Assembly (NCBI RefSeq): GCF_000308455.1
Contig: NZ_BAFP01000047.1
Location: 1 to 64,000, forward strand
Reading direction: 5' to 3'
Length of the DNA: 64,000 bases
From: Nocardia abscessus NBRC 100374
Lineage (GTDB): Bacteria > Actinomycetota > Actinomycetes > Mycobacteriales > Mycobacteriaceae
The position numbers were made by a program, and so were the translations under genes. Below, one piece after another: positions 1 to 9,311 of this stretch. The stretch's first letter is position 1, and each line of letters opens with the position of its first letter. The notes under the pieces were generated by a model. It was not told the DNA's origin. It did not search any database and worked only from the letters and a program-made list of their open reading frames with translations.

Positions 1-103
1 TTGGCTTTACAGTGAGCTCGCTTCGGATGTTCGGAGCACATGCTTGGATGAAGTGAAAACCCGAGAATTGATACGCCGGGTGACGAAGGAGTATGAGAAG
101 TGA
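1..103 (+). CDS. C-terminus of a probable helix-turn-helix (DUF5753-type) regulator, partial
   Basis: An open frame enters from the left edge and ends with TGA at 101-103. The last 33 residues finish in a basic, helical tail (ELIRRVTKEYEK). Its stop overlaps the GTG start of the DUF397 gene. In actinobacteria, DUF397 genes usually sit directly behind XRE/DUF5753 regulators, so I infer that this is the end of such a protein. The DNA-binding part lies outside the window, so the family cannot be confirmed here. Confidence 0.5.
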   Translation, partial: WLYSELASDVRSTCLDEVKTRELIRRVTKEYEK

Positions 104-309
104 GAGCTGACCTATCTGGTGCTCAGTGGTTCAAGAGCAGCCACAGCGAGACAGGGGGCCAGTGTGTAGAGGTTGCGTGGCTGTTAGGCGGCGATGTCGG
201 CGTTCGTGACTCGAAGAACCCTTCCGGTCCGAAGTTGATCTTCACGCCCAGCGACTGGGATGCCTTCACACTGAGCGTCATCGACGGGGAGTTCCGCGAC
301 CCCGCGTAA
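100..309 (+). CDS. DUF397 domain protein
   Basis: A 69-residue protein that is essentially one DUF397 domain. The hallmarks W-x-KSSHS near residue 10, G-x-CVEVA near residue 21, VRDSKNPSGP near residue 34 and a final W-DAF are all present. DUF397 proteins are small partners of upstream XRE/DUF5753 regulators in Actinobacteria, sometimes described as toxin/antitoxin-like or developmental switches; the biochemical role is not settled. It starts at GTG 100 in a 4-bp GTGA overlap with the preceding frame, so the two are translationally coupled. Its 3' end overlaps the antisense readthrough tail of the next gene. Confidence 0.88.
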   Translation: MRADLSGAQWFKSSHSETGGQCVEVAWLLGGDVGVRDSKNPSGPKLIFTPSDWDAFTLSVIDGEFRDPA

Positions 310-2370
310 CGCGCGCCGGTACTACCGTCGGTCCGTGGATTGGGTCAGAACCGCGATTCGGCGAGGGCGACGCACACATGACGATTCGCCTGTGGCGGTC
401 GCGTCTCAGTTTTCCGGCCTTACATGGCCAAAAGGCCAAAAGGCCAAAAGGCCAAAAGGCCAAAAGGCCAAAAGGCCAAAAGGCCAAAAGGCCAAAAGGC
501 CAAAAGGCCAAAAGGCCAAAAGGCCAAAAGGCCAACGACGACGACCGCGGCATGCAGGAGCCGAACCCGATGATCTCGGTCCTCGTATCTCCGTGGCACA
601 GCACGAGCAGCGCACCCGGCGCAGGAAGCAGCCACTGAGCACGGCAACGATCGTCAGTTGTCGCCCGCCGGACTGCCGATGGCAGCCCGTCCGCACGGTT
701 CCATGAACGCACGATGATTCGCTCTTGGTCCCAACCCGTTTCGACCAGTTCGGCACCGAGGAACGCATTGGAAGGCTGGATGCTCGAACCCCACGCGTCC
801 GGAACCTGATACCGGATGGCCATGTTGTCGATATTCTTCACCCACACGGCGTGCGGACCGAACGTCTCTTCCAGGACATCGGAACTGTGCGGGTCCGCCC
901 CGATGAGTGTTGCGTCGTCGTCATCCTCGACGACGGCGGCGGTGTCGAGTTGTTCCGGTTTGCGGAGCACGACCCTGCCGCCGCCTTCGGCTTTGACGAA
1001 GTACCAGTCGACCACGACGGTATTGGCGAGCCGCTTGATGCTGACGGAGGCACCTGCCGCGCCATTTACCTGCGCCAGCTTCCGTACCCGGGTGATGGCG
1101 CCTGTCTGTGGATCCAGCGCTGTGGCCACTACCCACGTTTCGTTGCCCTGCTGGCATGCGAAGGCTCGATAGATCGCGTTATCGGTGATCGTGAGCGCTG
1201 ATTCCCTCGGCCTAGCGCAACGAACAGAGCTGAGGTCCGTCAGCCAAAGCTGCTTTCCAGTCCGGGCGTCGTATCGCGCGGTGTGTGCCCCCGCGGCCAC
1301 GGTCAGGTATCCGGATGTGTATCTGAATGATGTCTCCCCGATACGTGCGGCCAAGGGCTTTCCGGGAAAGTCCTCGGCAAGGTCGACCTTCGTCCAGAGG
1401 ATCGCACCGGTCAACGCGTCGAAAGCCCTCCAGCCCATGGATCGCCAACGGGCGAGCACGACCTTCCCGTCATCGGAGGAGTACAGCTGCCGTCAACGTA
1501 GGCGACGCCGCGACCTCTATCTCGCTCCACGTTCGTGCGCACATAGCGCCAGCGTGGTTTGCCCGACAATCCGTCGTATGCGGTCAGACCCTCTTGCGTG
1601 GCGACGACGAAGCCGGCGCCCGCAACCACGATATCCCGCATCGCGGTGCGCTTCGGAAAATCCGATTTCGACACCCGATACCGTTCGGTGCCAAGCTTTT
1701 CCGGAACTGGCGGAATCGCTACGTGAGTGGTCGTGCTGTGGTTGGCATTGAGGCGATCATCGCCGGCACGGACCGCGGTCGCTCCGATCCCGGCGGACGC
1801 CAGCAACCCCAGCGACATCAACAACACCACCACACGCCGTCGAAGAACTGTGACCGTCATCGAACCGAGCGCCGTACCGAGCTGCAGCACAGCCCCGGCG
1901 AACACCAGCCCACACGCCCCCACCGCAGTCGGCAGCCGAGAGAAGTACGGATAATCCAATCGGATCAGTGCGTAGACGCCGGGCAGATGACTGCTGGCCG
2001 CCATGTACGGAAGTGCAACAAGAGTGAGAAGTAGTGCGAGAAGCGCGAAACCTTCGCCTCGAGAGGAATTCGGACGCCGCGAACGGTAGACCACCGCACC
2101 TACGACCACGGCCAACACGAGGACGCCGAGGATCACCGCAGCGATGCCGAACCGCTCAGGCACACCGTGAATCGGCTCATCCGAGAAGGATCCGAAGATA
2201 TCCTTGCCCTTGACACCGTCTTCGTCCAGCGGCACGGTCGATGCAGCGACGCGGCTGTAAATCCCGAGCAGAACTCCTCCGGCAGTCAGCCCGAAGCCTG
2301 AAGCTCCCGCCGCTGTCGCGACAGGTGTCCACCGACTGACCGACTCTGCCGTAGCGCTATTCGTATTCAT
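278..2370 (-). pseudogene. Membrane protein with PQQ-like beta-propeller domain, frameshifted
   Basis: Translation from ATG 2370 (GGGGGA just upstream) gives about 290 residues with several hydrophobic segments, then a periplasmic-type domain with beta-propeller-like lines (AYDGLSGKPRWRY; in the next frame FDALTGAILW and YDARTGKQLW). The two parts are in different frames. Continuity is restored if one base is added near 1490-1491, where GVAYVDG should run on into QLYSSDDGKV. The second part then runs through the octamer repeat, which would append about 36 residues of an FWPFGLLA-type repeat and a basic tail that reads back over the DUF397 gene to 278. The propeller resembles PQQ-binding-like repeats found in Nocardia membrane proteins of unknown function. 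It may be a real inactivation or a sequencing error. Confidence 0.6.
426..535. repeat. Tandem octamer GGCCAAAA, 13.75 copies
   Basis: Thirteen perfect copies of GGCCAAAA run from 426 to 529, followed by a partial GGCCAA to 535; there is no interruption. Because 8 is not a multiple of 3, all frames stay open and each encodes an 8-residue period (GQKAKRPK-type on the plus strand, FWPFGLLA-type on the minus strand). The array lies at the 3' end of the minus-strand membrane gene. Gain or loss of one unit changes the frame of everything downstream. Confidence 0.97.
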
Positions 2371-2592
2371 TACATCCCCCGTCACACAGGGCCCGAACGA
2401 GTCACGAGGCAGCCCGCCCGACTCGAACAGGCCAGACAATAGCCGCGCAACGGCTGCGCGGCCAACTCCCCCGGCGTATCCCCAGACTGCACTGCCCCTC
2501 GATCTAGCTGACGGGAGACGTACTGGCCGAAAGCCGCAAGGGCGTAGCGTGATACCCTGCCTCGGAGGACAGTCGATCCGGGGGTTTGGACA

Positions 2593-2979
2593 ATGACCGA
2601 AGCAAGTATCGACTACGGCCAAGCTGAGATCGCAGCGTTCAACCAGGCCGCCGGCGCGGGAATCATTCAATTCGACCCCGTTGCTGTACGCGAAGCCATC
2701 GGACTTTACGACCAAATGATCTCTGGATTGTACGTCATACGGCAACGGTTGAGTGATGCGGTCCGCGCGGTTGGTTTCGGTGGATTCGACTCCGCCCGAG
2801 AACTGCAGCAAGGGTTCTCCAACAAGGCTGCTCAAGGGATTGAAGCGGTAGACAAGCTGATCGAAGGCGCGATGCGCCTGCAAGAGGCGTACATGCGTAC
2901 CGGAAACATGGTCGAAGAGGCGGACGTGCGGAACGCCGATATCCTAAGATTTATAGCGGAATCCGCCGGGGAAAGGTGA
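2593..2979 (+). CDS. Small WXG100/ESX-like helical protein
   Basis: A 128-residue, Cys-free, mostly helical protein without signal peptide. Two long amphipathic segments (about residues 28-60 and 66-112) flank a glycine-rich turn FGGF near residue 62, where WXG100 proteins have W-x-G. This layout and the neighbouring EspG-type and WXG genes suggest a type VII secretion-associated substrate. The W is replaced by F, and I see no clear Y-x-x-x-D/E signal after the second helix, so the assignment is tentative. It starts at ATG 2593 behind a GGGGG stretch. A lipoprotein gene follows after 9 bp, probably in one transcript. Confidence 0.6.
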   Translation: MTEASIDYGQAEIAAFNQAAGAGIIQFDPVAVREAIGLYDQMISGLYVIRQRLSDAVRAVGFGGFDSARELQQGFSNKAAQGIEAVDKLIEGAMRLQEAYMRTGNMVEEADVRNADILRFIAESAGER

Positions 2980-2988
2980 CGGTCGGCG

Positions 2989-3600
2989 ATGAAACGTGCA
3001 CTCGTGTGTGTCTGGGGCATAGCGTTGTCCGCATTTGTTGCCGCATGCAGCCCTAGCGGAGACTCGGTAGAACATTCGACCAGCTCTGCAGCAACGTCAA
3101 CGGCTATCCGTATCGCAGTGCCGGTGAATCCTGCACCTGCTCAAAATGATCAATGGCGCAACGCCGTCCGGTTCGACCCATGCGCAGGTATTGGCGACGA
3201 CACGATTTCCACAGCCGGATTCGACCCGTCCACCAGGAAGCGGAACGACTTCAGTTTCGACACCTATTCATTCATCGGATGCAGCTTCGACCACAAGGAG
3301 TCGATCCGCGGCCAGATGCTTCCTGTGCGGACGCTGACGGTTTGGTCGACAAATATTTCGCTGGCTGAATTCCGGGACCGCTACGCGAAATCTTCCGAGA
3401 AGATTGTGGTAGACGGACGTGATGCGCTGCGATACAGGCAGACAGAAGTACACTCGGGCTCCTGTGGCGTAGCGATGAAAACAGCCGATGGCGCGCTTGA
3501 TGTTTCGACGAGCACCAATGCCGCCTTCACTTCGGAGAAGCCATGTGATCGCATCGTTGAAGTAGCGTCGGCGATCGAATCTGTATTGCCCGAAGGCTGA
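2989..3600 (+). CDS. DUF3558 family lipoprotein
   Basis: A 203-residue exported lipoprotein. The signal peptide (MKRALVCVWGIALSAF) ends in a lipobox VAAC, so Cys20 should be acylated. After a Ser/Thr-rich linker comes the DUF3558 pattern: RFDPCAGIGDDTI near residue 60, a GCSF motif near residue 105, and a late Cys near residue 162 and Cys 188. DUF3558 lipoproteins are common in Nocardia and Mycobacterium envelopes; their function is unknown. It directly follows the WXG-like gene (9 bp) and is convergent with the next lipoprotein gene. Confidence 0.8.
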   Translation: MKRALVCVWGIALSAFVAACSPSGDSVEHSTSSAATSTAIRIAVPVNPAPAQNDQWRNAVRFDPCAGIGDDTISTAGFDPSTRKRNDFSFDTYSFIGCSFDHKESIRGQMLPVRTLTVWSTNISLAEFRDRYAKSSEKIVVDGRDALRYRQTEVHSGSCGVAMKTADGALDVSTSTNAAFTSEKPCDRIVEVASAIESVLPEG

Positions 3601-3624
3601 CATGACGGTTATTTTCCGGGCAAT
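3585..3624. terminator. Possible bidirectional terminator (weak)
   Basis: An 8-bp inverted repeat, ATTGCCCG at 3585-3592 and CGGGCAAT at 3617-3624, with a 24-nt loop, spans the 8-bp gap between two convergent lipoprotein genes. It overlaps both stop codons. The long loop and lack of a U tract make it a weak candidate. Confidence 0.3.
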
Positions 3625-4310
3625 TGTTGCGGGGGCTTTCGTGCGAAAGGTTCGGGAGCGAATGGCCGACAGGTATTCTCTACCTTTGCAAGCATCTCAG
3701 GATCGTTGGGCTTGACCGGCTTCGATGCGGTTTCCCCTCGCCTATCGAAAATCCAGCCGTGGCTGATTTCGGCATTGCCATTCACGTATTCGGCAGCATT
3801 GCGAATGGACGGCTGCTGCAGTGAGTACGGTGCATCCGGCTCGCTCAACACCAGCTCGCCATCCTCGGTGATGTCGTATACCCCGGGTATATCGTATTCA
3901 CATATTGAAACCACAATATGACTAGATTTCTGCTCTACTCCAACCACGCGGAACGTCATGGCTCCAGTTCCGGTTAGCGGCGATACTTCGTAATCCTGGA
4001 TAGCTTGCTGGTCGATAACTCGGGAGTTGAATTCGTGTCGTGCCGTAGGGTCCGCCTCGCTGAGGGCTCTGGGGAAGAGTGCGGCAGATTCCACAGCAAA
4101 TTGCGCCGCTGACAGCATTGGCTCATCCAGTGGAATCGGAATATCCCATGTGAACTGCGGCGGTGGGTAGTTCGGCTGCGCTGAATCTTCGACGGTCGGC
4201 GGCGAATCGGATTGCCCGAGGTTGTTATCTTGTCCACAAGACGCCGCGACTGAGATTACGAACAGCGCAGCAATCGTGCTTGCAGCGTACTTTGTTGGAC
4301 GACAACTCAC
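3609..4310 (-). CDS. Lipoprotein of unknown function
   Basis: A 233-residue lipoprotein. I chose GTG 4310 because an AAGGAG Shine-Dalgarno sits 8 nt upstream and the product then begins with a normal signal peptide (MSCRPTKYAASTIAALF...) ending in the lipobox VAASC. A start at 4337 would add nine residues and lacks this spacing. The mature part has a Pro-rich linker, then a mixed domain with a YDITEDGELVL segment and a Cys pair (about 139 and 217) that could form a disulfide. No family recognised. It follows the 849-residue WXG protein gene on the same strand after about 100 bp and may depend on the same promoter. Confidence 0.75.
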   Translation of the reverse strand: MSCRPTKYAASTIAALFVISVAASCGQDNNLGQSDSPPTVEDSAQPNYPPPQFTWDIPIPLDEPMLSAAQFAVESAALFPRALSEADPTARHEFNSRVIDQQAIQDYEVSPLTGTGAMTFRVVGVEQKSSHIVVSICEYDIPGVYDITEDGELVLSEPDAPYSLQQPSIRNAAEYVNGNAEISHGWIFDRRGETASKPVKPNDPEMLAKVENTCRPFAPEPFARKPPQQLPGK

Positions 4311-4410
4311 CCTTGATGCTCCTTGCTGTCGATTCACCGGCTTGCTCAGGCGTGTATCATGTCGCGCTGATCGATACCGGACGCCTTCAAGTGTTCCGTT
4401 CGATCACTTC

Positions 4411-6960
4411 TTACTGGGGGGGTGCTTGGCCGGTCAGTATGACGCTCAGACTTGTCGAGTCTCGTGCAGTCTGTGCATCCAGAATCCCTGTCCGCGACTG
4501 AGTGTAGTCTGTGATGAATTGTGTGAAATTATAGTCTCTGAAAAATTCGTCCCGCGCTCGAATCTGATACTCTTCAAGCGTTCCGTTGAGGTCGATGGGT
4601 TGTCTGGTGGTCGGGTCTATCAGGGCCGACGGCACATCCTGTCCGGTCGCAAGCGCCGAGCTGATGATCTGCATCTGAATATCGCGCTCGCCTTGAGCGT
4701 TGATGTTCGCGATGTCCGGGAACGTTTGCCTGAGTTCCTTCGGTTCGGGCACGAATTTTTCTATTGCGGCCTCTGTTGCGGATTCCTTGAGTTGGTCGGC
4801 GACCATAGAGGCTATCGGTCCGCCTGGGACTTGTCGCGGTACCTCGATCTGGCCGATCGTCATCTCGGCGACGATCTCAGCCGCTGCCCGCTTTTTCTCG
4901 AATAGTTCGATTTGGTGGTCGTTATAATCGCCGATCTTGTGCTCGTCCTGGAAAGTCATCGCATTCTCTGCTGCGGCAGTCAGTCGAGCATCCAGGCCGG
5001 CAATCTTTCGGACGCTTTCGCTGGCTTGGACGCCTGCATTGGTGTCAGAGTTCGTAAACGCTTGATTGATGACATTGGCCTCGTACGCTTGGCGGGAGAC
5101 TTCTAGCGTCAGCCGCCCCTGATCTGACTGGCTTGCAAGAAAGAGCAGGCGATCCGCGTCCGTTCCTTCCAGTCGCGGTTGCAGGCCCTTGGGGGTCAGG
5201 CCGGTTTCGCCGAACCGCTCGGAGTATGCGTCGATATTGGACCCCATGACATTAGCAAGAGCTTTCGAGAGTTCAGGGTTCTCGGCGAAGACCGCGGCAT
5301 TACTTTGAAAAACAGTTGTGCCGTCTTTGGTGACCAAGTTGCTACTTCGGTGTGTATCGGGTTTATCGCCGAGTTGGGCAGGATCTTGTGGGCCCTCTAC
5401 CGGTGCGAAGAACTCGGGCAATTCGATGAGGGTTCTACGTGCAAGTATCGCCTGCTCTGTAGGTTTGCCGTCGGAATCCACTTCGTGTGTCTCTGTCGCA
5501 ACCCAATCGAACAATTTTGCCGGAGTCTTGCCGTCATCGCCCCAATCGTGGTTTAGTACCGTGCTGGCGAATTTGTCGCGGTCGTATGCGATCTCACCGG
5601 GTCGCACGTCTTCGCCAGCCGGCTTCGGGATATCCGCGGGAAGGTCTCCACTGAGAAGTGCGGCGCTGGATTCGTGGTTACGCAGACCGGTGTCGAACAG
5701 CTCGCGGGCGCCATTCTCGATCCTGTCTTTGTCTCCTGGCTGCCATCCTTCGCCGGGCAACATGTCGCCACGGACCTTTTGGTTGGCGTCGAGGTACTCG
5801 GCCATGCTCGCGCCTTGACGCGAAAGTTCGATGCCGAAGATCTTGCCGGGCTGGTTACCCGAGGAAGCGTGCGAGACCAAATCGCCGACGCTCGACAAAT
5901 CGCGGAAGTCTTTGGCCTGTTGGCCAGGCTTGGCCAACTCGTTGGGGTCGAGGTCTTGCCATCGCCTCGAGACCAGATCACGAAGGTCCTTCGGTAGCTG
6001 TTCGTAGCCACCAGGTGATTGCAACCTACCGTTCGCGTCCTTGCCGGTACCTACCTTTTCGTTCGATACAGCTAGCAGGCCGTTGCCCAATGCGGTGAGC
6101 TTGGCGGACGCGGCCGGATTACCCGCTTTATCCTGACTTTCCAGATGGTCGGTCAGGGCAACGATGCCGTCTTTGCCGGCACCTTGGAAGAACTCGCGGT
6201 AGTACTGCTGGGTTGAGGCAGGCATCGTCGAGATCTCACCGCCCTCGGCCAGGATGTGCAGTTCCTGTTCACTGAGAACGCCTTGCGGCAGGCGGCTGGC
6301 GATCTGATCGAGGATCGCGGGATCGACGGTTCCGTCCGGACGAATGGCGGCCAGGACCGCTCTGCCGTCCTCGCGGCCGAGTTCGGCGATGTCGGTGGCG
6401 GTCGCGGCCGGAGTATCGATTCCGTCACCCAGCAGGTCGCCACGTGCCCGGATCTGTTGAGCGCCGGCCCTTATGGCGGCACCGACCTCGTTGACAGCGT
6501 TCATCAGGCTGTAGTACGCGGCGTTGATGAGGCCCTGGTGGTGATCGACCTTGTCCTTGACCTTCTGACGATCGTCCGCGGGGAGTTCGGCGCCGAGATA
6601 GGTCACCGCAACTGTCCACCTGTCGTCGACCGTGAGCGGAATCGGAGATTCTGGATCGTTCAACGCATCGCTGACCCGGCCGAGCAGGATACGGCGTTCA
6701 TTGGCCAATCGAGCGTCAGCCGCTCGCAGAGCGGCTGCGGTGCCTCTGATCTCCTGAGACAGCCTGCGCCCCTGATCGTTTTCCTCGGTGAAGCGGTCGG
6801 CCGCCGCATCGTGCGCCGCACCCGACCATGTCGCATCGGTGAAGTGGGTCAGCATCCGGCCGAGCTGGTTCTCGTATTCCTGAGTGTCGGCTTCCAGCTC
6901 ACTTGCCCACTCGGCGAGCTTCTCAAGCTTCCACGCTTCGACTTGTGCACGCGTCGGCAT
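4411..6960 (-). CDS. Large WXG-headed protein, putative type VII secretion substrate
   Basis: An 849-residue soluble protein. The first 100 residues form a helix-turn-helix with W45-S-G47 (TDATWSGAAHD), the WXG100-like fold used as a type VII export signal. The rest is helical and polar without signal peptide or membrane spans, resembling the long mycobacterial proteins labelled 'TPR repeat region' (DUF6571-like). I could not recognise a catalytic motif. It starts at ATG 6960, 6 bp behind the stop of the EspC-like 100-residue gene, so the two are probably co-translated and may form a heterodimer, as small ESX partners do. It may act as a secreted effector; that is inference. Confidence 0.65.
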   Translation of the reverse strand: MPTRAQVEAWKLEKLAEWASELEADTQEYENQLGRMLTHFTDATWSGAAHDAAADRFTEENDQGRRLSQEIRGTAAALRAADARLANERRILLGRVSDALNDPESPIPLTVDDRWTVAVTYLGAELPADDRQKVKDKVDHHQGLINAAYYSLMNAVNEVGAAIRAGAQQIRARGDLLGDGIDTPAATATDIAELGREDGRAVLAAIRPDGTVDPAILDQIASRLPQGVLSEQELHILAEGGEISTMPASTQQYYREFFQGAGKDGIVALTDHLESQDKAGNPAASAKLTALGNGLLAVSNEKVGTGKDANGRLQSPGGYEQLPKDLRDLVSRRWQDLDPNELAKPGQQAKDFRDLSSVGDLVSHASSGNQPGKIFGIELSRQGASMAEYLDANQKVRGDMLPGEGWQPGDKDRIENGARELFDTGLRNHESSAALLSGDLPADIPKPAGEDVRPGEIAYDRDKFASTVLNHDWGDDGKTPAKLFDWVATETHEVDSDGKPTEQAILARRTLIELPEFFAPVEGPQDPAQLGDKPDTHRSSNLVTKDGTTVFQSNAAVFAENPELSKALANVMGSNIDAYSERFGETGLTPKGLQPRLEGTDADRLLFLASQSDQGRLTLEVSRQAYEANVINQAFTNSDTNAGVQASESVRKIAGLDARLTAAAENAMTFQDEHKIGDYNDHQIELFEKKRAAAEIVAEMTIGQIEVPRQVPGGPIASMVADQLKESATEAAIEKFVPEPKELRQTFPDIANINAQGERDIQMQIISSALATGQDVPSALIDPTTRQPIDLNGTLEEYQIRARDEFFRDYNFTQFITDYTQSRTGILDAQTARDSTSLSVILTGQAPPQ

Positions 6961-6966
6961 CAGCGG

Positions 6967-7269
6967 CTATCCCCGCACCCGGAAATCCATGGTGTCCAGC
7001 TTCTTTTTGAAATCTTCATCGGTGGTCTGGTAGGTATCCGCGGACTGCTTCACGATGGCGGACAGTTGCTGGATCCGTTGCGCCGCGCGCAGCCATGCTC
7101 CCTCGGTGAACTCGCCCACCTGGGAGCACACCTGCCCGAGCGAACAACCGGGTAGCGCTTCGCCGATTTTGTCGGCGCTGGTGCGAACGTCGATTGCATC
7201 GATCTCGGCGGAGATGCCGTCCAATGTGGTTGCCAACGACCTCAGATGTTGTATGTCGGCGTCGAGCAC
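6967..7269 (-). CDS. EspC/WXG100-like type VII secretion target
   Basis: A 100-residue two-helix protein. The second helix ends in Y80-QTT-D84, which fits the general type VII secretion signal Y-x-x-x-D/E. Spacing and content resemble the EspC/DUF2580 'type VII secretion target' family. It has Cys42 and Cys48 in the turn region, which is unusual for this family and could form a disulfide. GTG 7269 is the first start; a GGGGGA lies about 11 nt upstream. It precedes the 849-residue gene by 6 bp and is divergent from the PPE/EspB-like gene across about 200 bp that must hold both promoters. Confidence 0.72.
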   Translation of the reverse strand: MLDADIQHLRSLATTLDGISAEIDAIDVRTSADKIGEALPGCSLGQVCSQVGEFTEGAWLRAAQRIQQLSAIVKQSADTYQTTDEDFKKKLDTMDFRVRG

Positions 7270-7472
7270 GGCGAACTGGTCCCCCTTCGAGTAAGACGAG
7301 CTCCGTACGGTGCGGAGCCATAGGCGCTACTTCGTCGAACGATAGCCTGGGAGAACATCTTCGGGCCAGCTCGCGCACCCATGACGGGGTCGGCGCGGGC
7401 GGGCATGGTTCGATCCCGGCATGCTAGCCTCCCGATCGGGACACTCTGTGGGGAATACCAAGGGGGCGCTGG

Positions 7473-9311
7473 ATGGGTGGAGAGACCGAACCCTCGTCGA
7501 ATCCTGGTTCCTTGCCGGGAATTCCGAGTCCGATATCGCTTCCGGGTGTACTCGGCCCTGCCGCGGTGCAGCAGACCGTCAACGCCCAGCAGAGAGCCGA
7601 CGCGGCACGAAACCGCATCAACTCGGGAGACGCTGAGCTCGGTGATCTCGGAGCCGGGACGGACCCCGACTTTGTGCGAACCATCGAGCACTTCGAGGGC
7701 ATGACACACGAGGCCATGTACGAAGCAGTGCACGGATCAGGTGGCATGGACGCGGCGGGCCTGCGGATCTTGCAGAGGGTCTGGTTCGAGAGCTATTCCG
7801 ATCTTGTGAATCTGTCCACATTCAACCAAGTGGGTCTCAATCGGATCTTCGGCAACGGCCTCTGGCAGGGCGCCAGTGGTGACGCGGCTCAGGCGGCGTC
7901 GATCCAGTTCTCCCGGGCTGCGAATCAGATCGGCCGGGTATTCGACTCGGTGGCCAATCGGTTGGACTCGCTCGCGTGGTCGGCCGAAGCGGTGCGTGCT
8001 GCCGTCCAACCCCCACCCGCGTCGGTGGCGGTGACCCCGGATCCGGACAATCCGGTGGAGTCGATCCTTCCCGGCTTGATCAATCCCGAGTTCGATGACC
8101 AGACGCGCGCTGCGCGCGAGCAGGCACGCCAAGCGGTTATCCGCGCACTCAACAGCGCGTACACACCCTCGTTCCCTCCATCTGGAGCCGGCGTTCCCGC
8201 CTACACCACCGTTCCACAGATTGCTGGGACCGACGGGGCCCCGGGCATCGACACCAGTCAATTCAGCAGTTCCGGTACTACCGGGACGCCTGTGACCTCC
8301 AATAACGAAGCGCCCCAGCAAAATCCGAGTGCTACTAACGTTCCAGATCCTGTTTCGTCCGGAACGCCGACGGCCCCGTCTGGACTCGAACTGTCGGAGG
8401 GGCTACTTACTGCACCGGGTACTACACCGAGCAATGCGACCACACCTGCTGGGCTCAGCACCCCATCGGGCACTTCAGGCAGCCCGGGTCTCTCGCCGGG
8501 CGGGCCGGGCGTTGGCGCCCCGAGCGGGCCGAACAATGTCGGCCCCGGCGGTCCAGGTTCGTCATTCCCCGGAACTCCCGTCTCAGGGCAGCCGACGGCA
8601 ATCACCGGCACCGGTCGTCCGTCTGGCATACGCGCAGGCGCGGGTTCGCCGATGGGACCGATGAGCCCTGCTGCTGGAGCACGCAAGAAGGACGACGACG
8701 AAGCTACGCACCAGTCGCCCGACTACCTTCGGCGGGTGCACTCCGACTGGACCCAAGGTACCGACAGCCCAGTCGGCGTTGTCGGGGCGGATCAAGTCAC
8801 GGGATTCGAGTACGAGGACCGCATGGCGCGTATCGACGACTTCGATCAGGGTTACGGGGCGCGCTATCCGTCCCAGTCCTGGGCGCCATCAGATCAAGCC
8901 GCGGTCAGCGGGCAGGACTACCGGCCCACAGCTCGCGTCGAGTCTCCGGTAGTGGCGCACGATAACCCATCTTCCTACCGCCCCAGCTCGGACCAGTCGC
9001 GTCCTCCTGCTCTCGGACCTGCCGAAGTGGCGGAGGGAACGGAGAACGTCACCACGAACCGTGGAGCCTCGGATAGTGGCGGTACCGAATTGCCCAGCTC
9101 CGCCGCGGTGACGATTACCGGGGCCGGGCTGATGGACGTCGACTCGACCCCGGACAACGAGGCACCCGGCGAGCAGCAGACGGTGACAATCAGTGGCAGC
9201 GGCCCGATGATGGACGATGACCCGGGCGGCGCTGAAAGCGAACCTCGGGTATTCACGATCTCCGGCACCGGCCCGATGATGGACGACGAAGCCGAGGGCA
9301 CCAGCCGGTGA
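7473..9311 (+). CDS. PPE/EspB-like Pro-Gly-rich protein with C-terminal repeats
   Basis: A 612-residue protein. Residues 1-200 are helical and carry W131-Q-G133 in a WXG/PPE-type turn (NGLWQGASGDAAQ). Residues 200-400 form a low-complexity Pro/Gly/Ser/Thr linker, and the C-terminus is acidic. Three repeats of the form (V/F)TI(S/T)G-x-G-x-M begin at residues 546, 571 and 594 and end in acidic residues. This architecture matches ESX substrates such as EspB/PPE with a disordered tail. ATG 7473 has GGGGGC upstream. The gene overlaps the EspG-type chaperone gene by 4 bp (GTGA), the usual pairing of a PPE-like substrate with its chaperone. Confidence 0.75.
   Translation: MGGETEPSSNPGSLPGIPSPISLPGVLGPAAVQQTVNAQQRADAARNRINSGDAELGDLGAGTDPDFVRTIEHFEGMTHEAMYEAVHGSGGMDAAGLRILQRVWFESYSDLVNLSTFNQVGLNRIFGNGLWQGASGDAAQAASIQFSRAANQIGRVFDSVANRLDSLAWSAEAVRAAVQPPPASVAVTPDPDNPVESILPGLINPEFDDQTRAAREQARQAVIRALNSAYTPSFPPSGAGVPAYTTVPQIAGTDGAPGIDTSQFSSSGTTGTPVTSNNEAPQQNPSATNVPDPVSSGTPTAPSGLELSEGLLTAPGTTPSNATTPAGLSTPSGTSGSPGLSPGGPGVGAPSGPNNVGPGGPGSSFPGTPVSGQPTAITGTGRPSGIRAGAGSPMGPMSPAAGARKKDDDEATHQSPDYLRRVHSDWTQGTDSPVGVVGADQVTGFEYEDRMARIDDFDQGYGARYPSQSWAPSDQAAVSGQDYRPTARVESPVVAHDNPSSYRPSSDQSRPPALGPAEVAEGTENVTTNRGASDSGGTELPSSAAVTITGAGLMDVDSTPDNEAPGEQQTVTISGSGPMMDDDPGGAESEPRVFTISGTGPMMDDEAEGTSR

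Noticed and set aside
426..535. CRISPR-like or satellite DNA with spacers
   Set aside because: A pure 8-bp tandem with no spacer.
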